64,000 bases of DNA from Isoetes taiwanensis (GCA_021234155.1 JAJEKV010000026.1:17903147-17967146), one strand, 5' to 3'; shown: positions 1-12,159, counted from the stretch's first letter. Numbers and translations are program-made. The notes: generated by a model not told the origin, from the sequence alone.

Positions 1-1000
1 GTTTCTGCGGCCTCCGCCATAGTGAAGCAAGTGGTTATATGACCTAGGATGTTCAACACATTGGATCGGATTTTTGGCGTATGTCTCTTTTGCGGAGTAA
101 ATACCATAAAAAAACACAGACGGGATCAAGCTATGGCGAAGTAAAGCTCATCGCTTTGAAAGTTAAACAAACATCCGGGCGAAAAAATGCCTCTTCAAAA
201 TCCGCATATGCCTCTTCAAAAACCATCTAGAGCACTCATTATGCCAATTAAAAGAAGGCATAAGCCCGATTCAACCAAGAGCTTACAATAAAATGGGTCT
301 TCTGCAAACACAAGCTTGCCGTACCGTAAACCTCCTAAAGAATTTTTCAAATGGCATGGAATAGCCCTAATCAAGACCTTGCCATTTTGCCTCTTCTTAG
401 TGAAGAAAGAATCAACCCTGTCTTTTCTCATAAAGAAATCCAATGATCTTGCTACACAACAAAATATATTTCGTCCAGCTACAAAATGCTCCAAAATCTT
501 GCTTGTTTCGGGTGTTTTTTCCTTCAAGACTTATCTCGCTGAAACCTCTCTAAAATATTCAAAATAGTGCACTAGAAATTATTCTTTGCTATTTGTTAAA
601 CTTGTCTTTGGTGGAAAGCACTTCCATAACCACACATAACTTCATGCTATTAGGCATTCAAAAATATGACCCATCTCGTCGCGGCAACTTTCGATGCTTG
701 ACAACATATTTAAAAACATTCAATCCGGTAGCTTAAGGAGCAATGGATTTTTAAAAAACATTCAATCGGGTAGCGAGGCGTTACCTCACGATCTTGCTAT
801 CATAGCGTGGCGATTGATGTCCGAGGTGTGAGCCTCATCTCAGATTTGGTTCGACAGGCGGTTTTGGCATGCATTAACCTAATACAAAATAATAACTAAT
901 TATTTAACGGCTTAAAATGAAAGTTTTCACACAGCAAAATCAACGGCCGAGATGCTCTGCACACACTACATTTTGCTTTTATTATTATATATAGATGACA
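1..1000. other. No gene recognised
   Basis: Short overlapping open frames exist on both strands around 216-567, but none shows a recognisable motif or codon pattern. The stretch is AT-rich and is most likely intergenic. Confidence 0.5.
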
Positions 1001-1009
1001 AGACTGCAA

Positions 1010-1516
1010 AACTGAAAGTCAAAGCAGCAATGGAAATAGCAAGACAATCGTTTAATCCTGACGGGTCGAGGTGGTTGTATGAGAATGTCTTTTAGGATGA
1101 GCTGCAGAAGTACGATGACATTCATAATGGAGCGATAAGGTGGAAGCGCATTATGTGGTATCTCTCCTCCTGCTTCAAATCCTTCTCATTTTGGTACAGT
1201 GCTACAATCCATTGATCAACAGTTGATCAAGAGAGACAACGTAGTAAGCGCAGGAGTTGCCATGAAAAATGTAGGAGTTGCAGGTGAGATTCAGGCAGAC
1301 GAACCAGATAATGAACTTGTTGATCATGATTTTCTCAATGCCATTGGGAATCTTTGGAGCAAATTGCACATCAGCATCAAATTGCTATGAATATCTCGGG
1401 CGAACCAGATAATGAACTTGCTAATGATGCTTTCCTCAATCGCCATTGGGAATCTTTGGTGCAAGTTGCACATCAACATCAGATTGCTATGAATATCTCG
1501 AACGACAAGTTTTAGA
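1010..1516 (+). pseudogene. Transposon-like coding remnant with tandem 102-bp duplication
   Basis: A segment of about 102 bp containing the word GAACCAGATAATGAACTTG occurs twice head to tail (about 1301 and 1402). In one plus-strand frame both copies give similar peptides containing HWESL..VAHQHQIAMNIS, so the duplication probably lies in former coding sequence. A stop and a frame change separate this from the upstream part (1010-1200), so no intact protein exists. The family was not recognised. A transposase C-terminus is a guess from the surroundings only. Confidence 0.35.
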
Positions 1517-1789
1517 ACTGCGTCTTTAATTTCTATCGTAAAAGTTACGCCTAGTATTAGTTTCTAATACTCTGGTCTGAATCTAATACACTGCGATATT
1601 TTGTGCACTCTGATATATGCACACATCTTTGATCTGTAATATTTTGGTTTCTAATATGATCCGTTGTGTAATGTAATTTGTACTATTTTGGTTGTTAATA
1701 TGATCTGTTGTGTAATGTGATCTGTATAATATGATCTGTGTACGTGATCTGTGTAATATGATCTGTGCAACTGAAATACTAGAATATTG

Positions 1790-1985
1790 ATTTTCTAACT
1801 CGTGTAATATGATTTGTGCAACTGAAATACTAGAATGTGATCTTCAACTTGTGTAATATGATTTGTGCAAGTGAAATGCTGGAATATGATCTCTAACTTG
1901 TGTAATATGATTTGTGCAAGTGAAATACTAGAATATGATCTCTAACTTGTGTAATATGATTTGTGCAAGTGAAATACTGGGATGC
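1790..1985. repeat. Minisatellite, about 52-bp unit, 4-5 copies
   Basis: The core GTGTAATATGATTTGTGCAA recurs about every 52 bp, followed each time by GTGAAATACTAGAATATGAT and a TCTAACTT spacer. Copies differ by single bases. More diverged relatives (GATCTGTGTAATATG) extend leftward to about 1620. Confidence 0.8.
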
Positions 1986-2528
1986 AACTGAAAAACTGGA
2001 ATGCACGTGATACAATTAAAAACTGGAATGGAAGTGAAAAAATGGATGTAGACTATTCAGTCTACATCCATGAAAATGAAAAACATTTAGGAACGGACGG
2101 GTGTTACCACCATATTCAATATGGGGGACGCATGACACCTAAGTGTTGTTTCCATAATCAGCATAGAGATGGTTAAGTTTGAACATTAAAAAAAAGATAA
2201 AAAGTGTTTGTTCACAAATTAGATCCATTGCTTGAGTTGATTTATGCTTTCCTTATAACGAACAGGGAAGAGGTCCTCAAGAATTTTAAAGAAAATAAAT
2301 CCTTTAACACGACAGACTTTTCAAAAATGTTTATCATTATACAAAAGACTTTTCAAAAATGTTTATCATTATATAAATGGAGAATGTAGTATTCAACAAA
2401 CCTCTTTTGGCTTACATCAGATATCTTCTGACAAGATCTTACAATTTGACTTCTGGTGCAGTCTACATACAGGGCTACTGTCAATGGAGAAACTTTTGTT
2501 GGTATGAGAACAACTTGCTGACGGCGCG
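1986..2528. other. Intergenic, 3' flank of the CNOT9 gene
   Basis: No convincing gene. It includes a short direct repeat, AGACTTTTCAAAAATGTTTA, at about 2319 and 2347. For the minus-strand CNOT9 gene this is the region where the 3' UTR and polyadenylation site should lie. Confidence 0.4.
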
Positions 2529-5500
2529 CTACTGTCCATTGAGAATCTGTTCCATGGTATTCAAAGTGGGGAGACGCTGGCTCGGGATAGTACCTCCTAC
2601 ATTTATCAATAGTTGAGCTAACCATCTGCGTGTTGTCACATCTTCCTGCAAAAGGCATCAAGTTATTGTTCCAAAGTTAGGAACAACATTATCAATTAAG
2701 GTTTCCAAAATGCCCAAGAGTTGCAAGAATCATATAGAAAGAAGGGGGAAAAGAGAGAGAATGCACTGTACTTCCAGATTACCCTGAGGCACATATTAAA
2801 TGTCGAATCACGAAGATATTCTGGGAGGCAATTTTTCAATGCTTCACATGCTCTGCATAGAGTTAAAAGACATGGGCAAAAGTCACACCAGGATACAAAG
2901 CACATATAGCATCACAATAGGCAAAACCACCTGTTGTTTTCTGAAAGACGAAGATAGCAACGAATAATATGTTTAAGTAAGCGGACAGAAGGCTGATCTG
3001 CAAGTGATTGTACCATATTTCCTAGCACAGCACTCACTGCAAAAAACCTCTCTGCTGTTGCACAAATGTATGCAAGACCAACATCATCAAGAAGTATCTT
3101 CTGCACTATAAAAGTCGCCACCTGTACAGTGGGAGAATAATCTTGTCTCATATTTGAAGAGGAATAGATATGCTTGCTATCTTAATCATCACTAGACGTA
3201 CAGTTTTAGAGAGTTCACTACCCATCTCCATGGTACGAAGACACAGTGGTATAATCTCAGTTGTTAAAAGGAAGTTTATTACTTCAGTATCATCAACCTG
3301 TAAAACATAGTTTATTTTAAAAATTGTGCGGAAGACATATACACATCATTTATTACCTTCACCAAAGCTCCAATTACACCAAGGCTAGTCAATCGTAGGT
3401 ACTCAAATGGACGAGTCTTGCTTACAGTATTCAAAAATGGGTACAAATACAAAGGGATTTGCGCTGTTTTCAATAGAATATCATGTCAACAACTCCACAG
3501 TAAATGAGATAACATGAATTAAGTGGCAAGCACACCTCTGAGGAAAAGTGCCCTTGTATCTGGATGAGAAGCTACACACTGGAGGGTAACAATGATGCAA
3601 AAACCACTTTATTAGGACCTAAAAATGTCTTACTAAGTGAACTGCCATCCACACCTGAAGTAATGCCAATGCATTGCACACTCGATTTGATGCACCTGCT
3701 GACAAAGTCGGGGGAGCTAACATTGGGTATATTGAGACTATTTCCTGTAATTAAAAACGTTGGTGCAAAGCTTATTAAAATAGTTTGATATTTCACATTA
3801 CACAGTCCTTTCTGGAAGCAAATGATCATTAGAACGCAATGGGCTAGCTTTAGTTCTGCAATAATGAACATACTAGAATTTACAATCATATATGTATGGC
3901 TGTGCTTTAATGAGGGATGTATTGCAACATAGAGAAATATATGGAGGAACCCATGGAACTGGTTAAAACATGATATGGTCCAATACTCATGACATTTGAG
4001 TGTTTGGTCCTTGTATGATGCGCATAAAGATGTAAGTATGAGCAATTGGTTTAAATGGAATGAGCAAGATCATATACCGACAAAATAAAGGGACTGTTCT
4101 ATGAGTTTATAGAGCATATCAATGAGGCAGTTAAGGGCATGTAGAAAGATGAATCAAGATAAGGGCTATTCAAGGTACAAAATGGATGCCATGAGGCTGA
4201 TTCTTTGCCCTCTGTTTACTAAGGAATTGATAACGTTAAATAACTTCATTAAAAAGACAGGATTGGTGAAACGTCTTTCAAATAGACTTGTCTGGAGCAC
4301 TTACACAATCTAACTTGCTTGCTTGCACTGAAATAAAAGCAAAGAATCCCTTCTGAAGGAATTAGTACATGTCCAAGCCAGTCCTTTGATGAGGGATATA
4401 TGGAGAAATGCACATCCGAGCTTAAAACTTTGCCATCAGAGTATTGTAGAAGGTGGCTCTTTTGAATTTATTAAAGCTGTTCCAATTTCTGTGCCCATCC
4501 TTTTGTTGTGAGTCAATGAAGTCCTTAACAATGAGGTCCTTAAGAATTCAGAAGCAAATTAAAAGTAGACACATTGGACCACTTAATTAACTGTAAAGAA
4601 AGCCTGGCCAGTTTAAAATATGACAACATGAACGTATGCTGATGCAGGTAGGCCCCAATGAAAGTAATCCTACCAAAGAGATTTCCTCTACTGATAAAAC
4701 TGAGGTGCACTATAGAAGCTTGTTTATTATGGAGTACTCTGTCCAAGAAAGGGAGCTTCTGTGTCCACTAGCTCCAGTTATACTCATGGTCATGGTGCTC
4801 AGTGGAGGTCATTAATGGACTAGGGGACAGCCTTCTCATTTAAAACGTCATTTAACTTTTGAATCTGAGATGCTAGCATTAGGGAGGAAGAGGAGTGTGA
4901 ACAATTGAAGGGTAGCAAGGAAGAAATATACATGTTAATGAAACTAGAGATTTGAGAGCCCTGAAGAGTAAAATGCTTTGTTATTGTTGGGAGAGGACAT
5001 TCTTGGAGTCCCAGGCACCTGCAGGATCTGAAGCGCCATTAGGCGCATCTCCTGCAGCTCCAAAAAAGCCGGAACCCAAACCATGCAACCCCTTACCTGA
5101 TTCTACAGGTTTCGGAGGGCCGATTATCATTCTGCATCAAGAATGGTAAACCCAGTTTTCTTGGCGTTCTTGTGTTGGTAAGGCAAAGGATTTATTCGTA
5201 AGTATCGTCTTGTTAAACCAGAAGCATGTATATTTTTCAAAAACAAAAATAATCAAACCTGCAAAAGAGCTGCAATAGTTCCACAGGAATGCCAAAGCAT
5301 TGGTGCAAGTTCTTGAAACGACTCTCTTTTCTGCCATAGGATCCAAAGTTAGACAAAGGCTGTCTCTCAAGGCTATGTATTTCAGTAAGCTAAGAATTCT
5401 TAGGCTCAATTTTATCTATCTCATGGTTAAACCAGGTTTAGCTGCAATAGGCATTTACCTAATCATTGAAAGATTTGGATAGAATAAAGCAACCTTAGAC

Positions 5501-5607
5501 AAATCAAGCAACGCATTTTCTCGCTGCTCCGGAATGATGAGCTCCAGTACTAATTGCTCAGCAGTAGCCTCCCGACGGCGCTCTAGATTATTCAAATTCG
5601 CGGACAT
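2529..5607 (-). CDS. CNOT9: CCR4-NOT complex subunit 9 (CNOT9/RCD1/CAF40), complete, 9 exons
   Basis: Armadillo-repeat scaffold subunit of the CCR4-NOT mRNA deadenylase complex, acting in cytoplasmic mRNA decay and translational repression. Exons on the minus strand: 5607-5494, 5330-5259, 3744-3655, 3578-3536, 3463-3357, 3297-3202, 3121-2931, 2852-2783 and 2645-2529. Every intron starts GT and ends AG, and the phases join to 299 codons plus TAG, the length known for human CNOT9. Family hallmarks include AEQLVLEL and ENALLDLSK in exon 1, APMLW and GTIAALLQ in exon 2, [11 protein letters not shown] in exon 3, CVASHPDTR in exon 4, [17 protein letters not shown] in exon 5, [19 protein letters not shown] in exon 6, [16 protein letters not shown] and [13 protein letters not shown] in exon 7, and [10 protein letters not shown] in exon 9. 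The N-terminus is short and lacks the Q/P-rich leader of many plant homologues. The start is the first ATG, directly before the conserved core. No lesion was seen, so it is probably functional. Confidence 0.95.
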
Positions 5608-5984
5608 GTCCTCCGTTTAGGGCAGGATGATTAAGTGTCAATGGTCGATACTGCCCATAGGCTATCACCATTCAAAAAAACGCCTCCCTTAAAAAGTGTT
5701 GACGAAATGCTACCAGTTATTATATAGGCTAGGTGTTTGTGCTGTGGTTTGTTGGCTTGGGGTTATATTTACATTAGAGATAATGGGCGCCCGCATGCCC
5801 TTACGCCTATCTCATCCTATCTCATCTCAATCTCATCCTATCTCATCTCAATCTCATAATATAAAGTTTTATCGTAAGTGTTAGACACGCCCTAATTTAG
5901 ATTGCCCAGATTACCAAATTACATTCGAAAGCCAGATTTATCACATGACTTCTCACCACTATTGGTTATCGCTTTGATCTCTTA
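5608..5984. repeat. CNOT9 5' flank with CTCATCCTATCTCATCTCAAT repeats
   Basis: The interval upstream of the minus-strand CNOT9 start. At about 5808-5858 the words CTCATCCTAT and CTCATCTCAAT alternate in two to three tandem copies. No ORF of note. A promoter must lie nearby, but no clear TATA box was identified. Confidence 0.45.
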
Positions 5985-6565
5985 AGAGGAAAAGGAAAGG
6001 GAAAAGGGAGGACGAAAATGGAAAATGATGGGTAAAAAGGCACGAGGAAAAGGGGAAAAGAGAAGGGAAAAAATGCATGGATAAAAAGGGAAAGAGGAAA
6101 AGGGTGAAGAAAAGAAAAAATAACATGGGAAAAAGGAAAAAATAAGGTAAAAGAAAAGGGGAAGGGAGGAAATGAAGGAAAAAGGGGAAGGGGGAAAGGG
6201 TGAGGAAAGGAGGAAAAGAGAAGGGAAAAAAGGGAAGAGAAAAATGGTGGAGAGACGAAAAGGGGAAAATAAAAAAGGAAAGGAAAAACGAAAAAGGAGG
6301 CAGAAACAGGAAAAGGAAAAGGGAAGGAAAAAAAGGCACGAGGAAAAGGGAGAGGAAAATGGAAAAGAGGAAGAGGGAAAGGGTGCATGGGAAAATTTTG
6401 AAGAGAAAAAGGGTGAGGAAAAGAAAAAAGAAAGGGAAAAAGAGCATGGGAAAGGGGAAAGGAAAAAGAAAAGGGGGATAGGGAAATGGGCAAAGGGAAA
6501 AAGGGAAGATGGTGGGAAAGGAGGAAAAGGAGCACGTAAAAAAAGGTGAGAAAAAAAGAATAGAA
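5985..6565. repeat. Purine-only (GA-rich) tract 1
   Basis: Nearly 580 bp made almost entirely of A and G on the plus strand, with recurring words such as GGGAAAAGG, GGCACGAGGAAAAGG and GGGCATGGGAAAA. Long open frames on both strands (Lys/Glu/Arg-rich on plus, Phe/Pro/Ser-rich on minus) are consequences of composition and are not called as genes. It shares words and layout with the tract at 15369-16335, so both probably belong to one repeat family. Confidence 0.85.
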
Positions 6566-6598
6566 AAAGCCATAGGAAAATAACAAGGTGCTGCGCAC

Positions 6599-6613
6599 GG
6601 AGGGTTGCCCTCC
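6599..6613. repeat. Palindrome at the end of GA tract 1
   Basis: GGAGGG-TTG-CCCTCC is a perfect 6-bp stem with a 3-nt loop, placed just outside the purine tract. The second tract has a comparable palindrome at its edge, which suggests a structural end of the repeat. Confidence 0.6.
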
Positions 6614-7175
6614 ATGGCCAGAGGGTGAAGTGGCTTAAATTATAGTTCAAAGTCATATTTTGGCATGACTGGATTACTTCATTATGTAAACATATATACT
6701 ACTATATTTTTGCAAGCATATGTTACTGAAAACACATGTTGAGCTTTTCCATAGAATCATTTTGATGCAGCTCAAGATATGTTAATTACATAGCTTCAGC
6801 CTCTCACTTGGATATATAAGATCTGGATTCTTCAACTGGGGATTGAGTTGAGCTAATTCCTTCCACCCGCTCTTCCCGGTTAAATTCAGTAAATGCCGAT
6901 AATATATCTCCTTCTCTAACTTCATAACATGATGGTGCCCCGAAAATACATTGAATCATGTGTCACTTTAGTTCTACCGGGCAAGGTCTCATCTTGCCGC
7001 TGAGTTACCTTGGATTAGCTAAAGCAAAGGTGCTCTAGGAAAGCAACCACACCTGCTGCTTGGTACCCAAAATTTGTTTTTCCACAAATTATTAAAATGC
7101 GGACTTTTCGAGAGAAGTTTGAATTGGCAAGACCTCCCTTTTCACGAGAAAATTGGACACAAGTTGACCATCGAC
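6614..7175. other. Intergenic or intronic, nothing recognised
   Basis: AT-rich sequence with no supported coding segment on either strand. It lies downstream, in minus-strand terms, of the acidic exon at 7176-8164 and may be its intron. Confidence 0.35.
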
Positions 7176-8164
7176 TCATAAGGAGAGAGGGCGCAATAAA
7201 GGAGACCGCGATGGCTTATCATCATTCTTCAGTACTAGCGTTGCTTCCACGTAGATCTTCTCGAATGTACTTTGGTTTGGAAACAGTTCATCAATGGAGT
7301 TATGCAACTGGGAACCATATGGGTTTTCCTTCAGAACAATAGAAGGTTCTTGAGGCAATATATATGACAAAGAAGGCCCAGTTGTCAGCATCTCTTCCTG
7401 AGAACCAGAATCTTCAATCTCCCTAGGTGTACCTCCTTCTGCTGTAAAGATCTTATTTTCTGAACTTTGAGTCTCTTGGGCTGTCGATGGCTCATCCTGG
7501 CTGTTGATTTGAGATTCAGTTCCTATTGGATCTTCATACACAAATGGACTGGACACAAATGAAGATGATGTTGATGTGCTAGATGTGGAAGTTCCAGAAG
7601 GAGTTAAAGGTGATTCTTCACTCTCCTCCATTTCCTCAGCAAAGTTAGAAGTAAAGTGCTCAGGTGGCGATGTTTCATCATTTACACTATCTTCTAAATC
7701 TTCATTTTCGACCACGGAACCGACTGGTTCCAACCTGTCCAAATTTTTACTATCAATATAGGGTCAAAGCATGGAGGTGGGGGACACTTTTTGTGTCAGC
7801 GACACATGATGCTTAGAGGGTGCTTTTTGGGGCTATTTTCTTTGTATTTTTAAAAAATATTTTTCTTTTATTTTTTTGATATTTTTCCCTGAAATGCATT
7901 CATATTATGCCTTGGAATACAAAATTTCAGCTTTATCGGAGTTATAGAAAAAAAGATAAAAATAAGTAAAATTTTCAGCATTAGGTGCTTAGGGGGTGCT
8001 TGGGAATGGCGTTATAGAAAAAAAAAATAAAAATAAGTAAAACTCCATGCTTTGACCCTATAGGCTCCAACATCGTCTCTTCCAAATTCCTGACAGAAGG
8101 GGTGGTGAGTTCTAAATTTTCTCCTCCATTTGTTCCATTTGAGAGTTGTGGTATACTGTTGTCC
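7176..8164 (-). CDS. Acidic, Ser/Thr-rich exon of an unrecognised gene, split by a MITE
   Basis: On the minus strand a proposed acceptor (TTCCAG, with a CTAAT branch-like site about 27 nt upstream) opens at 8164. The frame runs into the MITE at 8063 and resumes at 7758. If the MITE and one TA copy are left out, one frame is open from DNSIPQLSNGTN through LEETMLEP to DRLEPVGSVVENEDLED and on to 7176, roughly 230 residues. The product is rich in E, D, S and T (for example EEMEESEESPLTPSGTSTSS), with no transmembrane or catalytic motif, typical of a disordered linker in a larger protein. The 3' exon end is not certain. With the MITE in place the frame meets stops, so this allele is broken unless the MITE is spliced out. 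The family is not recognised. Confidence 0.5.
7759..8060. mobile_element. MITE, 302 bp, 18-bp perfect TIRs, TA target duplication
   Basis: The left end TAGGGTCAAAGCATGGAG (7759-7776) is the exact reverse complement of the right end (8043-8060). TA flanks both sides (7757-7758 and 8061-8062). The interior is AT-rich and non-coding, and holds two near copies of GTTATAGAAAAAAA..TAAAAATAAGTAAAA. Removing the element plus one TA restores an open frame in the host exon, which supports the inferred target duplication. The TA duplication fits Tc1/mariner- or Stowaway-like elements, but the TIR sequence was not recognised. Confidence 0.88.
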
Positions 8165-8573
8165 CTGGAAGGCGGCCGATGATTGGTGTAAATTAGATGA
8201 CAAAAAACATAATTTAGAGAATTTTAGAGAAACTAAAATTAGAATTTTAGAATTTTAGAGAATTTATGCTGCAAGCATAAACTAGTACTTTTGCCAGCTA
8301 ACAGGACATGAACCAATTCGAAAAATATATCCACCTTACAACTTACTTTTAAGATCACTTGTAATCAATCACATCAATCTAACAACTTTTATGTTTGATC
8401 AACCTCAATTTAATTTAATATCCACGAACCCCAATGTCATTATATATGCTATGCACATGCTTTAGGATGCTTTGTTCATTTGCACCATTTCTTACACGAA
8501 GATTCCCAATGTAAATGTCATCCAAATAACTAGCTATCTTGAGAAAGACACTGAGAATAATAGCACAACTTAC

Positions 8574-8658
8574 CCGCAAGACGAGAGTCCCAACAACAAA
8601 CCCCGAGAACATCTAACCTAGCTTGATAGATTTCTTTCACTTCTTGCAAAACACGGAC
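8574..8658 (-). CDS. Internal coding exon, unrecognised
   Basis: A minus-strand acceptor (CATAG) at 8659 and a consensus donor (GTAAGT) at 8573 bracket an open segment encoding RVLQEVKEIYQARLDVLG followed by VCCWDSRLA. The pattern (helical stretch, then WDSRL) looks like real protein, but I could not assign it. It may belong to the same gene as the acidic exon downstream at 7176-8164. A further open stretch on the same strand between 8573 and 8440 has no clear splice sites. Confidence 0.4.
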
Positions 8659-9179
8659 CTATGATGCAAAGGCCAAGGTAAATAAGCATATAGATATTGC
8701 AGACCATAACTTTAAGCATTCTATTCCTCATGGAAATATTTTAGTCTCCCCACCCAATGATAAAAACAACCAGAATTATGTAGCACTGTACCAGTAAGTA
8801 CGATGGGTCAGATGTAATAAGAATGCTCAGTTTGAGCAATAAAATAATTGAAATAATTTCCATTTGCCCAAATGGACCATGATAATCTTTGTCATAATCC
8901 CCCAAAGAAGTGAGTATTTTCAGTTCAATGCAGCTGCATTACGCTGGGCAAGAACACAATGGAACAAATAGTTGAAACCAATATGCCACTAGTTAGAAAC
9001 AGTCAAATAGGCTGATCTTATTCCAAAATGCATTGTTCACTTTATATGGTACAAATGTCAATCAAAAAACATGTACAGTGCTGCCTTCCAGCTTGATAGC
9101 ATACAAAAAAGTTCCATCTATGTACAGCCTCTAACCTATGCAGGAGCTCTGCACAACCGCTTCTTACCGCGATAGATGC
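8659..9179. other. Nothing recognised
   Basis: AT-rich, no supported exon on either strand. It separates the unknown exon from the TFIIF-beta 3' end. Confidence 0.4.
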
Positions 9180-11535
9180 TCACAAAACTTCGGGCTTGAG
9201 CTCGTATGTGCCTTGCTTGGTTCCTCGTTTATTGTAAATGCATAAGTCATTCAAAATTTCCTTCAAGAAAGCCTGTACAAAAATACAATTAGTGCTTTCA
9301 GACTACTAAGAGACGCTTTAGCTGCATGCCTAAGCAAAAAATTGGGCCAAGGGAAGAACTTCCACTTGAACAATGGCAACAAATTTCTGTAGATGAGAGG
9401 TTCTTCAAAAGATGCAGCATTATTATTGTAGACGTTAATTTGTGCTGGAAGAAGCTTACAACTGGTTGGTCTGTTTCCCGCACAAGTTGTTTCAACGCCC
9501 AACTGGTTTGCCTCTCAAACAATTTGAACACAATATCCTCCAGTTCACCACGCTCTCTGCGTGTTCGTTTTCCTTCAGGCCCTTTCGCTGCAGCCGCAAC
9601 AATTTTTTTTTTTTGTCCTGAAGTTTAAACAACCATTGGATATTATGACATAACACTAATAAGCTTTTGAACTAACCTTTTGAATAGACCATGTACTGGG
9701 GAGAGGCGTTATCATCCCTCGGTCATTTTGTAACACTTGCCAGATGAGACACCATTGGGAGCCTAATCCATCAAAAAGCCAATACAACGAGTGAAGTACG
9801 AACTAAGCTCATATATGCCGCATACCTGTAAGGTTCTTGTCTTCACCATGGATTTATTGACATCCATGGCCAGAGAGTTTTTTCAGTGGTCGTCAATGTT
9901 AGTGCCGTTGGCATTTATGTTAAAGGAGTGCTCAATCTTTCCTTCCAGAACTAGTTTACCTGCTTAGTTCCCATCAAGTTTCAGAACAAGGGTCAAAAGG
10001 CAAGAGGTCCCAACTGAATATTGCAACAAGAATAATGACCACGAGGTGTCGCAACATCTTGCATGTATTAGAACTTCCTACATTATATTTATGTATGGCC
10101 TTTGCACACTTTCGTGTCAAGGAGTGATGCCTTTTAACCTGTCTAATGGCATTTTGTTCCATTGATGCCAAAATCCCAAAGATGTCATGAATGTAAAAAT
10201 AGTGAGGCGACCTTAACTTGGGGGTAGCAAACTGAGAAACCGCTACGGGCCAACCAAGTGCTCTACCACATAGCTACCGAAAACCTACCTTCATCTCAAG
10301 AGTCAGGAGGCACATCCTACCATGTTGCTTCATATTGTATCACCACCATTTTTGGTGCTTGTAAGTTAGAATATTTATGATGGGTAGTACTCCGCTAGAC
10401 AAATCTAAGATCTGCCCTTGAGACCTTACAGTTCTAATCACACATTACGGTAATGTCCCAGATCTCACCGTGTGTGGGAGTGCAGGGATGCAAACCTTAG
10501 GGCAGGACAATGCTAGTTATTGTTGTCCCATACCTTCAAGCATGCAATATAGGACTGGCTTTATAGTTAAATTTATGGCATGATTTATGGAAACAATTGG
10601 TTCCTTTATATGCAGACCTTCAGCCTCGAGATGCCTAACACATTCTTAAGCAGCATATATCTCTCAAATCCCTCAAATCATATTGGAAATTGAAGAAATT
10701 ACAAAAGTGGAGAAGGTTAATGCCTTTCTAACACAACTAAAAAAAGAGATGGAATGCCAACAGTTTAATACATTTTCATTTGCATTAAAAATGGTTGAGA
10801 CCATGCGCATGATCACCTGCAGCTGATACATCAGATCTTTTAACTGTTCTGAGAGGATGTCTTGGAAGAACTAGCAGACCACGTTGTTGTTGTTGAAATG
10901 GTGATTTTGAGCTGCATTGTTAGTATGTGACACTTATGCCTAATAGCAGTTTTAGTAAAGTGGTCCATATTTTGGAAGAAGAGTCTGTTTTACATACATA
11001 TTTGGACACAAAATCCTTATCATGTTGGCTGTGCTGTTGGATCTTTATGATGTTAAACAATCCTTCTGTAACTGTTGCCAACGCCATGGAGTCTCAGTTC
11101 TTGGTTCTATCTCTGGCAAACAGCAATTTTATTTGCAACTACATAGAAGATGGGTGGAAGAAGCGAGTCAATGAAGCTGTAGTAAGTTAGTGGCTTTTTT
11201 GTGGCATAAGAAACCAGAATTCGTGTATGTTGGTTCATTCTCTGCATATCTGGAAGTAACAGACCAGTTGTGGTTTAACTGTGACATAAGAAATAGAAAT
11301 CACGTATATTGAGTCATTCTTTGCATGATTCATTGAAGAGAGATGACCTGGTTTACCGCATGTTGCCAGTCCTTCAAGACTAAAGCCGACTTGTTACATG
11401 CCCTGTCCATCCGCCATAAATTTAACTGTGAGGCTGAATTTGACCTATTCCTTAAAATTAATGTTCAAGAAAGAAGTTTGAGTTTATTACCTCTGCTTCG
11501 AGAGACATTGTAGCTTCATCATGATCATAATCCAT
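9180..11535 (-). pseudogene. GTF2F2-like: TFIIF beta subunit (RAP30-like), degenerate copy
   Basis: TFIIF beta is a general RNA polymerase II initiation factor. Recognisable minus-strand exons are 11535-11491 (a possible N-terminus starting MDYDHDEATM), 9959-9826 (KLVLEGKIEHSFN, then KSMVKTRTLQ), 9735-9677 (NDRGMITPLPS), 9617-9460 (the winged-helix start, RGELEDIVFKLFERQ and ALKQLVRETDQP) and 9272-9180 (FLKEILNDLCIYNKRGT, QGTYELKPE, stop). The last two exons follow the family closely. Lesions: an in-frame TGA in the 9959-9826 exon (about 9889), where the family has a charged residue and CGA is the likely ancestor, and splice phases that do not match at the 9735-9677 exon or at the oligo-A start of the 9617-9460 exon. 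The segment between the first and second listed exons (LMKCP region) was not found convincingly. Either a pseudogene or a copy with several base errors. Confidence 0.75.
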
Positions 11536-12159
11536 AATTTTGGAACCCCAATGCTTCCCATTGCATGATTAGGTTTAGAACTGGGACCATTGGTTCAGGT
11601 AAGTTGCAGGTATAGGGGATGCCAACAGTGACGGTGGCAAAATGGTAACAATACTTTATAGCCAAAACCCCAAAACCCCTATGACCCCTACTATACGTAC
11701 GGAAAAGGGTAAAAAATTGTCCCCTCCCATTGATGCACGTGGTTTTGACAGGTTCCACAAGGTGACGCCCCCTTGGGCAAATGTTGGGAACCTGTCAAGG
11801 ATATGTGGTCTTTATTGATATGAAGTCATTTCTCACACATGTGAACTTATTAACAATTTGCTATCTTCAAAGCCAGTCTTCGTTATCCCTGCTTCTACTT
11901 CCATCATCCACTCTTCAAAGTAAATAACGGAATACCTTATTAAAAACCTTATGAATAAGCAAGCAAATCTGCAATGTGCTCTGCTAGCTTCCACCATAAT
12001 CTGAAGCTTGGCATTGTAGCAGACGTGATCGGCTCCAGGTAACGAAGTTGCTCGAACAAAAGAAAGGAAAAAGAAACGGGCAAGATGACCATGGACTATC
12101 TGGACCGTCGAAATAACTTGTAAGCCAAATATAGGCCATCTATATATTTTACTGGTTAC
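11536..12159. other. Intergenic, nothing recognised
   Basis: Lies between the TFIIF-beta start and the HscB remnant. The missing C-terminal exons of HscB would be expected between here and 13.29 kb, but none could be recognised. Confidence 0.35.

Noticed and set aside
4952-5149. Plus-strand Pro/Ala-rich ORF ([14 protein letters not shown])
   Set aside because: It lies within a CNOT9 intron on the opposite strand, with no splice or promoter support. It reads protein-like but is too short to call.
5959-6656. Three overlapping minus-strand ORFs of 210-224 codons
   Set aside because: They are Phe/Pro/Ser/Leu-only translations of a purine tract. All frames stay open because the composition lacks stop codons.
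10195-10270. Possible tRNA on the minus strand (GGTAGAGC D-arm-like word)
   Set aside because: No matching acceptor stem or T-arm could be paired into a cloverleaf.
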